Of a DNA stretch of 64,000 nt, positions 8,443 to 18,644 are shown piece by piece. The stretch lies in the NCBI RefSeq assembly GCF_905397435.1, contig NZ_CAJPVI010000022.1, positions 1-64,000 of the forward strand. Direction: 5' to 3'. A program made the position numbers and the translations under genes. The stretch is from Cupriavidus numazuensis (lineage in GTDB: Bacteria; Pseudomonadota; Gammaproteobacteria; Burkholderiales; Burkholderiaceae). Each line of letters opens with the position of its first letter. The stretch's first letter is position 1. A model generated the notes under the pieces. The model was not told the DNA's origin. It saw only the letters and a program-made list of their open reading frames with translations, and did no database searches.

Positions 8443-9864
8443 ATGAAGACGCTGGACCGCTTCTACATCCATGGAGAATGGGTCACGCCGGCTGCCGGCA
8501 GCACGCTGGTGGACGTGATCAACCCCGCCACCGAAGCGCCGGTCGCGCGGCTCGCCATGGGCACCGCGGCGGACGCCGACCGCGCCGTCGCGGCCGCACG
8601 CGAGGCCTTTGGCACGTGGTCGCAGAGCACGCGCGAGGAACGCATTGCGCTGCTTGAACGCATCGCCGAGCAATACCGCGCGCGCGTACCCGAACTGGCC
8701 GAAGCCGTACGGATCGAAATGGGCGCGCCGGTCACGCTGTGCAACGCCATGCAGGCCCCGATCGGGCTCGTGCATATCCAGAACACGCTCGAAGTCCTGC
8801 GCAACTTTGCGTTCGAGACCACGCATGGCAAGACCTGGCTGCGCCGCGAACCGGTCGGCGTAGCGGCGCTGATCACGCCGTGGAACGTACCGCTGAACCA
8901 GATCGCGGCCAAGGTCGCGCCGGCGCTGGCCGCCGGCTGCACGGTGGTGCTCAAGCCTTCGGAAATCGCGCCGCTGGACGCAGTGATCTTCGCCGAGATC
9001 ATGCACGCGGCCGGCACGCCGCCGGGTGTGTTCAACATGATCTTCGGCGACGGGCCTTCGGTTGGCGCGGCGCTGTCGTCGCATCCCGATGTCGACATGG
9101 TGTCGATCACCGGCTCCACGCGCGCCGGTGTGGAAGTGGCAAAGAATGCAGCGCCCACGGTCAAGCGCGTCGCACAGGAACTCGGCGGCAAGTCGCCCCT
9201 GGTGGTGCTCGATGATGCCGATCTGAAGACCGCTGTCAGCACTGCCGTGGCGCAGTGCATGGTCAACACGGGCCAGGTCTGCGTGGCGCCGACGCGCCTG
9301 CTGGTGCCGCGCACGCGCTACGACGAGGCGCTTGCCATCGCCGCGGCCACGGCGGGCGCGCTGCAGGTGGGCGACCCGGCGGACCCGGCGACAAAGATCG
9401 GACCGCTGTCGAACAGCGCACAGTTCGACAAGGTGCAGCAGATGATCGGCATCGGCATCGAGGAAGGCGCGCGCGTGATCGCCGGCGGCCCCGGCCGTCC
9501 GGAAGGCCTCGAACGCGGCTTCTATGTCCGGCCGACGGTGTTCGCCGACGTCCACAACAGCATGACCGTGGCGCGCGAGGAGATCTTCGGCCCGGTGCTC
9601 TGCGTGATTCCTTATGACAGCGAGGAAGAGGCCATCGCCATCGCCAACGACACGGTCTATGGCTTGTCGGCCTATGTCGCATCGGGCGATGCGGAGCGTG
9701 CGCGCCGCGTGGCGGCGCGGCTGCGCGCGGGCACCGTGCGCGTCAACTTCGCGCCGGCGGACCTGACGGCGCCGTTCGGCGGCGTCAAGCGCTCGGGCAA
9801 TGGCCGGGAGTTCGGTGCTGAAGGACTGGTCGAGTTCCTGGAGTGGAAGGCGATCAGCCTGTAA
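8443..9864 (+). CDS. NAD(P)-dependent aldehyde dehydrogenase
   Basis: A 473-residue protein of the ALDH superfamily that oxidises an aldehyde to a carboxylic acid. The catalytic Cys280 is in NTGQVCVAPTR, the general base Glu246 in QELGGKSP, the cofactor segment is TPWNVPLNQI with KPSE, and the C-terminal EEIFGPVL motif is present. GGAGAA lies before the ATG. It follows the Bug receptor and ends at a hairpin shared with the convergent acyl-CoA dehydrogenase. The aldehyde substrate cannot be told from sequence. Confidence 0.92.
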   Translation: MKTLDRFYIHGEWVTPAAGSTLVDVINPATEAPVARLAMGTAADADRAVAAAREAFGTWSQSTREERIALLERIAEQYRARVPELAEAVRIEMGAPVTLCNAMQAPIGLVHIQNTLEVLRNFAFETTHGKTWLRREPVGVAALITPWNVPLNQIAAKVAPALAAGCTVVLKPSEIAPLDAVIFAEIMHAAGTPPGVFNMIFGDGPSVGAALSSHPDVDMVSITGSTRAGVEVAKNAAPTVKRVAQELGGKSPLVVLDDADLKTAVSTAVAQCMVNTGQVCVAPTRLLVPRTRYDEALAIAAATAGALQVGDPADPATKIGPLSNSAQFDKVQQMIGIGIEEGARVIAGGPGRPEGLERGFYVRPTVFADVHNSMTVAREEIFGPVLCVIPYDSEEEAIAIANDTVYGLSAYVASGDAERARRVAARLRAGTVRVNFAPADLTAPFGGVKRSGNGREFGAEGLVEFLEWKAISL

Positions 9865-9874
9865 GAAGCGTAAC

Positions 9875-9899
9875 GCGCCGTCCCTTTAAAGGACGGCGC
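9875..9899. terminator. Bidirectional hairpin between convergent genes
   Basis: GCGCCGTCC at 9875-9883 pairs with GGACGGCGC at 9891-9899 around an AT-rich loop. It lies between the stops of the aldehyde dehydrogenase (plus) and the acyl-CoA dehydrogenase (minus), where a shared terminator is expected. There is no long T-run on either side. Confidence 0.7.
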
Positions 9900-9916
9900 A
9901 GATTACAGCGTGGCGA

Positions 9917-11116
<1,200 letters not shown>

Positions 11117-11459
11117 CTGATTCGCTCCATCTGGCGTGGCGGCGGCGCCGCGGGCGCGGCTTGCCGGATGGTGACACCTTAAGGGCTGGGCGATGGCTGC
11201 GGCGCCCCCCACCACTGGTGGCGATAGGTGCCGTCAGGTTTGAAGCAATGCGTTGGTCGCGGGCCATCGGGCGATGACCATATGTTCCGGTGATATGAAC
11301 CTCCCCCCAATTCGAGTGGTGTCTTAATGGGCCAGTGCGACGACACTATCAGCAATGGCGAAATCGCTTCCGCCATTGTGGCGTTTGGCATGACTGCAAG
11401 CAGGCATGCCATGGCGTCACGGTCTCCACCCCGCGGGTCTGCTCGACTTGTGGGTCTTG

Positions 11460-11491
11460 GCGCTCCGGGATGGGTTTCGGGGCGCTTTTTT
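11460..11491 (+). terminator. Orphan Rho-independent terminator
   Basis: GCGCTCC at 11460-11466 can pair with GGGGCGC at 11479-11485 (one G-T pair) and is followed by six T residues. No plus-strand gene precedes it: the neighbouring dehydrogenase reads the other way. It may be the relic of a lost gene, or belong to a mobile fragment in the 11120-11530 stretch, in which I recognise nothing else. Confidence 0.4.
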
Positions 11492-11534
11492 CTTTGATTC
11501 TTCGGTGGGATTGAGAGGGCGGGTATCGCTTCTT

Positions 11535-12352
11535 GTCCGGGCCAGTTTGTCGTTCTTGGCAGGCGCCGCTGTTTCGACGGCGTCGCCAGCGGGTTTTGGT
11601 TGAGAGCGGGTTATCGTTCTTGACAGGCGCCGCTGTTTCGCCGGCGTAGCCGGCGACCTACTCTTTTGTCCGAGCGACAAAAGAGTAGGCAGAAAAGCGC
11701 GTCGTTGCCGCTGGCCATCAATTCCACGGCGGCAGGGGTTCACACGGCTTTGGACGCCTGCCATGGTGGTCAGCCGTTCGAGCCTGCTACGCGTAGGCTT
11801 TCAGCGCGGTGCCTGACGCCAACCGACTTTTGAACGAGCCCCGACCACGTATAGGTACAGCGTTCCAAGAGCGTCAGCGGTGGGACGCCTTCGGCTGCGC
11901 TGCGCGCACGTCGTAGTCTGGGGGGCAAGCTCATCAACGTCGCTGGCGCCCGAGGTCCGCTTTCTTCTCTCTCGCTCTCTCTATTTCGCGCATGCAATGC
12001 GCGGGCCGCGTCACCGAGACGTGGTTCGCCCTGGGCCCACGCGCTCAGACTTGAGCTCTGCGCGTAGCGCAGCCGAAGGCGTTCACACGATATCAGTGGC
12101 AGCAGGGGCCACAGACGCTTGCAGGGCTCGTTCAATCAGCGCTGTATTTCTACCCACGGTAGTGCCCCACGCGGCAGGCAGCGTAAATCACTCTGAAGCC
12201 CATACCCGTACAACACCCTCAGCACACTACGATAAAAATTCGCCCCTTTGGGGCAACCAAAACGCGTTTTTGGTTACTTTTGTCGCTCGGACAAAAGTGA
12301 CTCGCCGGCTACGCCGGCGAAACAGCAGCGCCTGCCAAGAACGATAAGAAGG
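11535..12352 (+). repeat. Repeat copy B: inverted-end intergenic element
   Basis: Core 11632-12326 (about 695 bases). The left end has GCTGTTTCGCCGGCG and a TTTTGTCCGAGCGACAAAA hairpin; the right end is its inverted counterpart ending GAAACAGC. A second, slightly degraded left-arm module sits at about 11540-11590. The middle is more diverged from copies D and E than they are from each other. It keeps the ACGCCTTCGGCTGCGCTGCG and GCGCAGCCGAAGGCG type inverted pair. It lies between divergent genes (dehydrogenase at 11116, epimerase at 12506). Confidence 0.8.
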
Positions 12353-12505
12353 AATAGCCCGAGTGCCATCCACCCAAATATCCCCATTTGTCCCCATCCG
12401 TCACACCCCCGCCCCACCACGTCAACCCCAATCCAAATCCCCTTCCTACACTGCTGACAACTCAATCCGGGCACCCGACAGTGCCCGCAAACGTGACTGG
12501 CAGCT

Positions 12506-13483
12506 ATGGCGGACTCTGAAAGATTTCTGGTAACCGGAGCACTGGGATGTATCGGCGCATGGACAGTGCGCCGGCTCGTACAGGAAGGCGTGCCAGTCGT
12601 TGCCTTCGACGCAGACAATGACGTGCGGCGCCTGCGCCTGCTGATGGACGACGCGCAACTGTCGCGCGTGGAGATGGTTCGCGGCGACATCACGGACCTG
12701 GATCTGGTCGAGGCGACGTTGGACCGACATCGCATTACGCATGTCATTCACCTGGCCGCACTGATCCATCCCAGGTTCAAGAGCGATCCTCCGCTTGGCG
12801 CCCGCGTCAACGTGCTTGGCGGCGTGAATCTGTTCGAGGCCGTGGCGCGGCGCGTGGAGCGAATTCCTCGCATTGTGTATGCGTCATCGATTGCGGTGTA
12901 CGACAACGGCGACGCGGCGAACGATGCCGCCATCCAGCACCACACAGCCGGACATCCGACAACTCTCTATGGTGTGTTCAAGCAAGCCGAAGAGGGCATG
13001 GCGCGCGTGTATTACCAGGACAGAGGGGTATCCAGCATCGGCCTTCGCCCGGCGACGGTATTCGGTGCCGGAAGAGACTATGGCCTGACCGCGGCTCCCA
13101 CGCAAGCAGTCCTGGCGGCAGCGCTCGGCCGCCCTTTCCACATTCCGTACAGCGGCTGCAGCCAGATCCACTACGCCGACGACCTTGCGCGCATGTTCAT
13201 CGCGTGCGCACGTTCGGGCTATCGCGGTGCGGACGTCTTCAATATGCATGGCAGCGTCGCGGACATGGGCGAAATCGTCGAGACGATCGAGTCGGTCATT
13301 CCGCAGGCGCGCGGAACGATCACGTTCGACGGCGCATCGCTCGGGCTTCCGGAAGACTACGACGCGACCGCGCTGGAGAACGTGATTGGTCCCTTGCCCC
13401 GCACACCGCTGCGCGAAGCCGTGGGCGAGACCTTCAGGCTCTTTCGCAGCAGGATCGCCAGCGGCGAAATCCGCGACACCTGA
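12506..13483 (+). CDS. NAD-dependent epimerase/dehydratase family (extended SDR) protein
   Basis: A 325-residue extended short-chain dehydrogenase. The N-terminal Rossmann motif is VTGALGCIG, and the catalytic pair Tyr155/Lys159 is in LYGVFK, preceded by YASSIAVYD. Families of this type act on nucleotide sugars, but also as 3-beta-hydroxysteroid or aldehyde/ketone dehydrogenases; the catabolic context favours the latter without proving it. It starts the plus-strand run just after repeat copy B and is followed by the porin after about 180 bases. Confidence 0.85.
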   Translation: MADSERFLVTGALGCIGAWTVRRLVQEGVPVVAFDADNDVRRLRLLMDDAQLSRVEMVRGDITDLDLVEATLDRHRITHVIHLAALIHPRFKSDPPLGARVNVLGGVNLFEAVARRVERIPRIVYASSIAVYDNGDAANDAAIQHHTAGHPTTLYGVFKQAEEGMARVYYQDRGVSSIGLRPATVFGAGRDYGLTAAPTQAVLAAALGRPFHIPYSGCSQIHYADDLARMFIACARSGYRGADVFNMHGSVADMGEIVETIESVIPQARGTITFDGASLGLPEDYDATALENVIGPLPRTPLREAVGETFRLFRSRIASGEIRDT

Positions 13484-13523
13484 TCCGCGCATCTCCCGAC
13501 GCATCCCCTCGTTTTCCCGAACT

Positions 13524-13559
13524 GTCCCGAAGGGCATCAAGGTTGTCCCGGAGGGTCAC
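13524..13559 (+). promoter_or_regulatory. Degenerate 21-bp-spaced direct repeat upstream of the porin gene
   Basis: GTCCCGAAGGGCATC (13524-13538) and GTCCCGGAGGGTCAC (13545-13559) sit exactly 21 bases apart, 103 bases before the porin start. The G-CCCG part and spacing match the better sites at 14902, 23033 and 34564, but the TGTCAA part is poorly kept. Likely AraC-type site; weakest of the four. Confidence 0.4.
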
Positions 13560-13661
13560 GCCTTGCCACGCCCGATTCCGGATACTCGCGCAGGCTCTGA
13601 TACCCCTTTCAACGAAACACCCGCATCACAGACCAGAAAACAACAAGGAGGAGATTTGTCT

Positions 13662-14828
13662 ATGAAGCTCAGAAGCATGACCGTGGCCGCATTGCTCGCC
13701 TGTTCGGGCGGCGCCTTCGCGCAGTCGAGCGTCACGCTGTACGGTGTCGCCGACGTCAACCTGGAATATGTCAACCACGTCGGCGCGATTCCAAGTGCCG
13801 CCAATCAGTTCAACCGCGGCCCGTCCAACGACGTGTACCGCATGAACTCGGGCGGCTTCTCCGGTTCCCGCTGGGGTATCCGCGGGACGGAAGACCTTGG
13901 CAACGGACTGAAGGCCATGTTCGTGCTGGAGAACGGCTTCAACGTCGACACGGGCACCCTGCAGCAAGGCGGCCGCATGTTCGGACGCCAGGCGTTCGTG
14001 GGTCTGCAGCAGGCGGGCATTGGCCAGATCAGCCTGGGCCGCCAGTACGCATCCATGTTCGAGGCGCTGGCCAACTTCGCGCCGGCGGCCTATGCCACGC
14101 AGTATGAGCCGACGGTGTTGATGACGGGCCCGAACTTCCGCCAGGACAACACCATCAAGTACACCGGCCAGTTCGGTCCGGTGACGGCGCTTGCGCACTA
14201 CTCCTTCGGCGTGGGCCTGGCCCTGCCGCAGACGGTCGGCATCGCCACGCCGATCGGCGGCAACGGCGAAAACCCCGGCCAGGCACGACGCGACAGCGCC
14301 TACGGCGCAGCCGTGGCCTACCAGGGTGGTGGATTTGGCGTGACGGTCGGCTACGACCAGTGGAATCCGACCATCGGCACCAGCAGCGGCACCGTGAGGA
14401 AAGCCGCGGTCGGTGCCAGCTACAGTTTCGGCAGCCTGGCGAAAATCATGGGCGGCTACCGCTGGGGCCAGAACAAGAATGCGGGGGATGTCGTAATCCA
14501 GCGAGACGACTTCTACTGGATCGGCGCTAATTACCAGGTGACCCCCGCCATCGGCCTGACGCTGGAATACAACTACGACAACGTCAAGAGCCTGTATGGC
14601 GATACCCACGTCGCCAACCCGTGGCAGATCGCCCTGATTGCCAACTATGCGTTCTCCAAGCGCACCGACCTCTACCTGTCCACCGCCTATGCCAAGAATG
14701 CCGGGCTGATGATGGAGTCGCTGGCCACCGTGTATGCCAACAGCCTGTCGCTGGGCAACAACTACGTGCTGGCCAATGGCCAGAGCAATATGCTCGGCGT
14801 GTCACTGGGCATCCGCCACAAGTTCTGA
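13662..14828 (+). CDS. Gram-negative porin (Burkholderiales OmpC-like family)
   Basis: A 388-residue outer-membrane beta-barrel channel. Residues 1-20 are a signal peptide ending GGAFAQ, then the family start SSVTLYGVADVNLEYVNH. Later come SGSRWGIRGTEDLGNGL, RQAFVGL and LGRQY, and the C-terminal strand ends GIRHKF with the terminal Phe needed for outer-membrane assembly. AAGGAGGAG lies before the ATG. It probably lets the substrate of the neighbouring catabolic genes reach the periplasm, where the Bug receptor (15032) binds it. A degenerate direct repeat upstream hints at AraC-type control. Confidence 0.93.
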   Translation: MKLRSMTVAALLACSGGAFAQSSVTLYGVADVNLEYVNHVGAIPSAANQFNRGPSNDVYRMNSGGFSGSRWGIRGTEDLGNGLKAMFVLENGFNVDTGTLQQGGRMFGRQAFVGLQQAGIGQISLGRQYASMFEALANFAPAAYATQYEPTVLMTGPNFRQDNTIKYTGQFGPVTALAHYSFGVGLALPQTVGIATPIGGNGENPGQARRDSAYGAAVAYQGGGFGVTVGYDQWNPTIGTSSGTVRKAAVGASYSFGSLAKIMGGYRWGQNKNAGDVVIQRDDFYWIGANYQVTPAIGLTLEYNYDNVKSLYGDTHVANPWQIALIANYAFSKRTDLYLSTAYAKNAGLMMESLATVYANSLSLGNNYVLANGQSNMLGVSLGIRHKF

Positions 14829-14901
14829 CGAGCCGCGGACACGGGCGCGGGCCGACTTGCTTGCGCGAGCCAGGCCCGCTCATATTGGGCTTTCCCTAAC
14901 T

Positions 14902-14937
14902 GTCCCGAAATGTCAAATATTTGCCCCCGAATGTTAA
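14902..14937 (+). promoter_or_regulatory. 21-bp-spaced direct repeat (AraC-type operator) upstream of Bug receptor
   Basis: GTCCCGAAATGTCAA at 14902-14916 and GCCCCCGAATGTTAA at 14923-14937, 21 bases from start to start, 95 bases before the receptor start at 15032. Same motif, spacing and orientation relative to the downstream gene as upstream of the dioxygenase (22955) and an SDR (34476). Confidence 0.7.
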
Positions 14938-15031
14938 GGCGCTTTGCATCGACCGCCCATACTTCTGGCACGACTTCCGTCGTCCAAGGCACCCAACTCC
15001 AGCCCATACCCATAACCGGGGAGACAACTCT

Positions 15032-16009
15032 ATGCCGATTCGCCCTGCCCTGACCCGCGTGCACCGCGCCGCCGTTTGCGCTGTCCTGGCCCTGTCCATG
15101 CCCGTCGCCATGGCATGGACCAACAAGCCGGTCCGGGTACTGATCCCTGCACCTGCCGGCGGCACCATGGATGTGCTGGCACGCGTGCTGTCCGAAGCGC
15201 TCACCACCGAACTGGGCCAGCCCGTGGTGGTCGACAACAAGCCGGGCGCCGGCGGCGGCATTGCGATCAACACCTTGCTGGCGGCGCCGGCAGACGGGCA
15301 GACCATCCTGGTGTCGACTACCAATGTGCTCACGGAGATCCCCCATGTGATGAAGGTCTCCTTCGATCCGATGAAGGATGTAAAGCCCGTGGCCGCGGTG
15401 GCCAGGTCGACGCTCGTGCTGGTCGGGTCGCCGAGCCTGCCGGCCAAGGACCTGCCGAGCCTGGTCAGCTATGTGAAGGCCCATTCAGGGCAGCTCAGTT
15501 TTGCTTCCTACAGTTCGGGTACGGTCGCCCACTACGCCGGCCTGATCATGAACCAGAAGGCCGGCATGGATCTGCAGCACGTGCCGTTTGCCGGCTCTCC
15601 GCCCGCGCTGACACAGGTCATGGGCGGACAGATTGCCGTGATGTACGACGGCATGGTGACCTCGCTGCCGATGATCAAGGCCGGCAAGCTGCAGGCCTAT
15701 GCGCTGGCCGCGAAACAGCGTTCACCGCTGCTGCCGCAGGTGCCGACGTTTGCCGAGCTGGGCTATCCCGACATTGACTTTAACAACTGGGCGGGTGTGT
15801 TTGTCTCTTCAAAGGTACCGGCAGACGTGGTGCAGAAGATCCAGGCAGCGGTCTACAAGGCGGCCGCAACGCCCAAGGTGCAGGAACGGATCACCGGCCT
15901 CGGCTTCGAGACCGTGCCGCCGCAAACCCCTGCCCAGCTTGGACAGGCCTTGCGCACCGAATACGATCGCAACGCTGCCATTGTGAAGGCCTACAACATC
16001 CAGCCCTGA
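15032..16009 (+). CDS. Bug-family periplasmic substrate-binding receptor
   Basis: A 325-residue receptor with a signal peptide (residues 1-29, ending SMPVAMA) and mature start WTNKPVRVLIPAPAGGTMD. Also present are PVVVDNKPGAGGG and LPQVPTFAELGYPDIDF, all typical of the Bug/TctC family. It is nearly the same protein as the receptor at 30702-31679 (equal length, long identical stretches), so one is a recent duplicate. GGGGAGA precedes the ATG. Binding specificity unknown; no TctA/TctB membrane partner is nearby. The direct repeat at 14902-14937 probably controls it. Confidence 0.92.
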   Translation: MPIRPALTRVHRAAVCAVLALSMPVAMAWTNKPVRVLIPAPAGGTMDVLARVLSEALTTELGQPVVVDNKPGAGGGIAINTLLAAPADGQTILVSTTNVLTEIPHVMKVSFDPMKDVKPVAAVARSTLVLVGSPSLPAKDLPSLVSYVKAHSGQLSFASYSSGTVAHYAGLIMNQKAGMDLQHVPFAGSPPALTQVMGGQIAVMYDGMVTSLPMIKAGKLQAYALAAKQRSPLLPQVPTFAELGYPDIDFNNWAGVFVSSKVPADVVQKIQAAVYKAAATPKVQERITGLGFETVPPQTPAQLGQALRTEYDRNAAIVKAYNIQP

Positions 16010-16017
16010 CGGCCCGC

Positions 16018-16055
16018 GGCTCCGGCGGCATTGGCATTGCCTGCCTGCCGGAGCC
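16018..16055 (+). terminator. Hairpin after Bug receptor gene
   Basis: GGCTCCGGC at 16018-16026 pairs with GCCGGAGCC at 16047-16055, just after the stop at 16009. No T-run follows, so it may slow or protect the 3' end rather than terminate alone. Confidence 0.45.
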
Positions 16056-16276
16056 CGCTTCAGTCCATCGCGACGATGGGCAATTCCCCAACCTTCGCCA
16101 AGCGCTCCTCTCCCCCGGCTTCCCTCTCCAGCTGCTGGCGCGATGTCCCCAACGGTCACGGCAAAGCCCCCTGGGATCATTCACCGGACCGCCCCCCTGC
16201 CTAGAATCGGCACACATACCGGCACGGCGCATCGCGCCAAGCCTCCTCGATTTGCCGAATCCTGCAGGAGCCTGCA

Positions 16277-17524
16277 TTGCCTCTCACCCGTGCCCTCGAA
16301 CACGCGGATTCCCCCGAACAGGTGGGACTGTCCACCCGGCGGCTGCAGTCGATCTCATCGGTGATCCATGCCGATGTCGACCGGCGCAAGATCCCCGGTG
16401 CAGTCGTGCTTGTCGCGCGCAAGGGCCGGATCGCCTGGTCCGAGGCGTTTGGCTTCGAGCAAGCCGATACGCCGTTGCGCCCGATGCAGCGCCATTCGGT
16501 CTTCCGCATTGCCGCGATGACGCGGCCCATTGTCGGCGTGGCGGCGCTGATATTGATGGAAGAAGGCCGGCTGTCCCTGAACGACCCGGTCGAACGCTAC
16601 ATCCCCGAGTTCGCCAGCCTCCAGGTCGCCGTCGAGTCGGTCGATGCGAATACCGGCGAACGCCGCCTCGCACTCGAACCCGTGCGCCGCGCCATGACCG
16701 TTCACGACCTGTTGCGGCACACGTCCGGGCTGACCTACGGGCAGTTCGGCGATTCGCTGGTGCAGCGTCAGTATCGCGAAAGCGGCCTCATGGATCCCGC
16801 ACAGACCAATGCGGAGATGGTCGCGAAGCTGGCGGCCATCCCGCTGCAATGCCAGCCGGGCGAGGTATTCGAATATGGCATGTCCACCGACGTGCTTGGC
16901 CGCATCATCGAGATTGTCTCGGGCATGGACCTCGCCCGCTTCGTCGCGGAGCGCGTGACGCAGCCGCTGCGCATGCATGCCACGGGCTTCCACCTGATCA
17001 GGCAGGACGGTGCCGGGCTGGCACTGCCATCCGGCGCATCCGGCAAATCCACCGCGCTGTTCGACTACGACGAACACCACCCGCCGCGCTGGCATTCCGG
17101 TGGCGCCGGCCTGCTGTCCACGGCCGGCGACTATGCGCGCTTCTGCCAGATGCTGCTCAATGGCGGGGCGCTCGATGGCGTGCGCCTGCTTTCACGCAAG
17201 ACCGTCGAACTGATGCTTGGCAACCACCTTCCGCAGTCCACGCGATTTGGCGGTTCGACAACCGGGCTCGGCATCAACGCGCCATTGCCTGATCTCGGCC
17301 AGGGCCATGGCCTGGCAGTGGGCGTACGCACCGCATCGGGCTTGAGCCCGGTGCCCGGTTCCATCGGCGATTTCTACTGGGGCGGCGCACTCGGGACCTA
17401 TTTCTGGGTGGATCCGCAAGAGCAGCTGATCGCCATCCTGATGCTTCAGGAAAACGACCTGGCGACGCGCACCGGATACCGGTCCCTCTTGCGCAACATC
17501 GTATATGCCGCGCTGGAAGACTGA
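16277..17524 (+). CDS. Beta-lactamase/EstB-like serine hydrolase homologue lacking the SxxK motif
   Basis: A 415-residue member of the class C beta-lactamase/esterase family (typical length about 400). The start is a TTG at 16277, supported by GGAG eight bases upstream. The fold-defining segments are present: VFRIAAMTRP, DLLRHTSGLTYG, YGMSTDVLGRIIEIVSG with Tyr200, and WHSGGAGLLSTAGDYARF. But where active members have Ser-x-x-Lys, this one has Ala80-Met-Thr-Arg83, so both the nucleophile and the lysine base are absent. It is probably not a hydrolase and may bind a ligand. The frame is otherwise intact and starts 267 bases after the Bug gene. Confidence 0.85.
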   Translation: MPLTRALEHADSPEQVGLSTRRLQSISSVIHADVDRRKIPGAVVLVARKGRIAWSEAFGFEQADTPLRPMQRHSVFRIAAMTRPIVGVAALILMEEGRLSLNDPVERYIPEFASLQVAVESVDANTGERRLALEPVRRAMTVHDLLRHTSGLTYGQFGDSLVQRQYRESGLMDPAQTNAEMVAKLAAIPLQCQPGEVFEYGMSTDVLGRIIEIVSGMDLARFVAERVTQPLRMHATGFHLIRQDGAGLALPSGASGKSTALFDYDEHHPPRWHSGGAGLLSTAGDYARFCQMLLNGGALDGVRLLSRKTVELMLGNHLPQSTRFGGSTTGLGINAPLPDLGQGHGLAVGVRTASGLSPVPGSIGDFYWGGALGTYFWVDPQEQLIAILMLQENDLATRTGYRSLLRNIVYAALED

Positions 17525-17596
17525 GCAGCGACGCTTTGCGGCGACTGGCAGTGCAGCACGCACACGGCGCCACATACCAATTTTGGAGGAGCAAGC

Positions 17597-18616
17597 ATGA
17601 AGACCATGAACCGGCGCTGGATCCTCAGGCAGCGCCCCGTCGGCGATATCGGCGACAACGATCTGCAGCTCGTGGAAGCACCGCTGCCCCGACCGGGCGA
17701 CGGCGAGATCCTGGTGCGCAACATCTATCTCATGGTGGCACCGACCAACCGCGTGTGGATGAGCGAGATCGACCAGTACATGGCCCCGGTGGCCCTTGGC
17801 GAGGTGATGCGCGGCGTCACCATGGGCGTGGTGATCGAGTCCCATCACCCGGACTTCAAGGCCGGTGACATCGTCGAAGGCGGCATGGCCTGGGAAGAGT
17901 ATTCGGTCACGAAGACGGCCCGGCGTGTCCCGGTGGATTACGGCCTGCCGCTGCATGCCTATGCGAGCGTGCTGGGCAACTCCGGCATGACCGCCTATTT
18001 CGGCATGCTCGACATTGCCCGACCCAAGGCTGGCGAGACCATCGTGGTGTCGGCCGCCGCAGGCGGCGTCGGCTCGATCGCCGGCCAGATCGGCAAGATA
18101 CTCGGCTGCCGGGTAGTCGGCGTTGCCGGCGGCCAGAACAAGTGCCGGCTCGTCAAGGAAGAGTTCGGCCTGGATGCCTGTGTCGATTACAAGGCCGGCA
18201 ATGTGCTTGCCGATCTTCGCGCCGCCTGTCCGGACGGCATCGACGTCGATTTCGAGAACGTGGGCGGCGAAACCATGGATGCCGTGCTGGCGCTGATCAA
18301 CCCGGGAGCGCGTATCGCGATGTGCGGGATGATCTCGACCTACAACGCGAGCGGCGACTGGTGGAGCCCGAAGATGTTCCGCAATGTCATCATGAAACGC
18401 GCCCGCATCGAAGGCTTCCTCATTGCCGACTACCGTTCGCGGTTCCACGAAGCCGTGGAAATCATGGCGAAATGGGTCAGGGACGGCCAGCTCAAGTACC
18501 GGGTCGACATTATCGAAGGCATCGAGCAGGCACCGGCCGCGCTGAACCGCTTGTTTACCGGCAAGAACATCGGCAAGCAGCTTGTGCGCCTGGCGCCGGA
18601 ATCCGTCATCGGCTGA
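17597..18616 (+). CDS. NADP-dependent MDR-family reductase (alkenal/enone reductase type)
   Basis: A 339-residue zinc-independent medium-chain dehydrogenase/reductase of the prostaglandin/leukotriene-B4 reductase group, which reduces C=C bonds conjugated to a carbonyl. Evidence is the N-terminal domain with MVAPTNRVWM, then GNSGMTAYFGM, the nucleotide motif AAAGGVGSIAGQIGK and FENVGGETMDAVL. A strong GGAGGA precedes the ATG. It begins a tight group with the SDR at 18645 and the EthD protein at 19475. Confidence 0.88.
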   Translation: MKTMNRRWILRQRPVGDIGDNDLQLVEAPLPRPGDGEILVRNIYLMVAPTNRVWMSEIDQYMAPVALGEVMRGVTMGVVIESHHPDFKAGDIVEGGMAWEEYSVTKTARRVPVDYGLPLHAYASVLGNSGMTAYFGMLDIARPKAGETIVVSAAAGGVGSIAGQIGKILGCRVVGVAGGQNKCRLVKEEFGLDACVDYKAGNVLADLRAACPDGIDVDFENVGGETMDAVLALINPGARIAMCGMISTYNASGDWWSPKMFRNVIMKRARIEGFLIADYRSRFHEAVEIMAKWVRDGQLKYRVDIIEGIEQAPAALNRLFTGKNIGKQLVRLAPESVIG

Positions 18617-18644
18617 GTGCCGTGACTCTCACCAGTTAACCTCC

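Noticed and set aside
11179..11412. Minus-strand 77-codon frame as a transposase remnant
   Set aside because: No recognisable transposase motif; the surrounding DNA looks like a fragment of something, but the identity cannot be supported.
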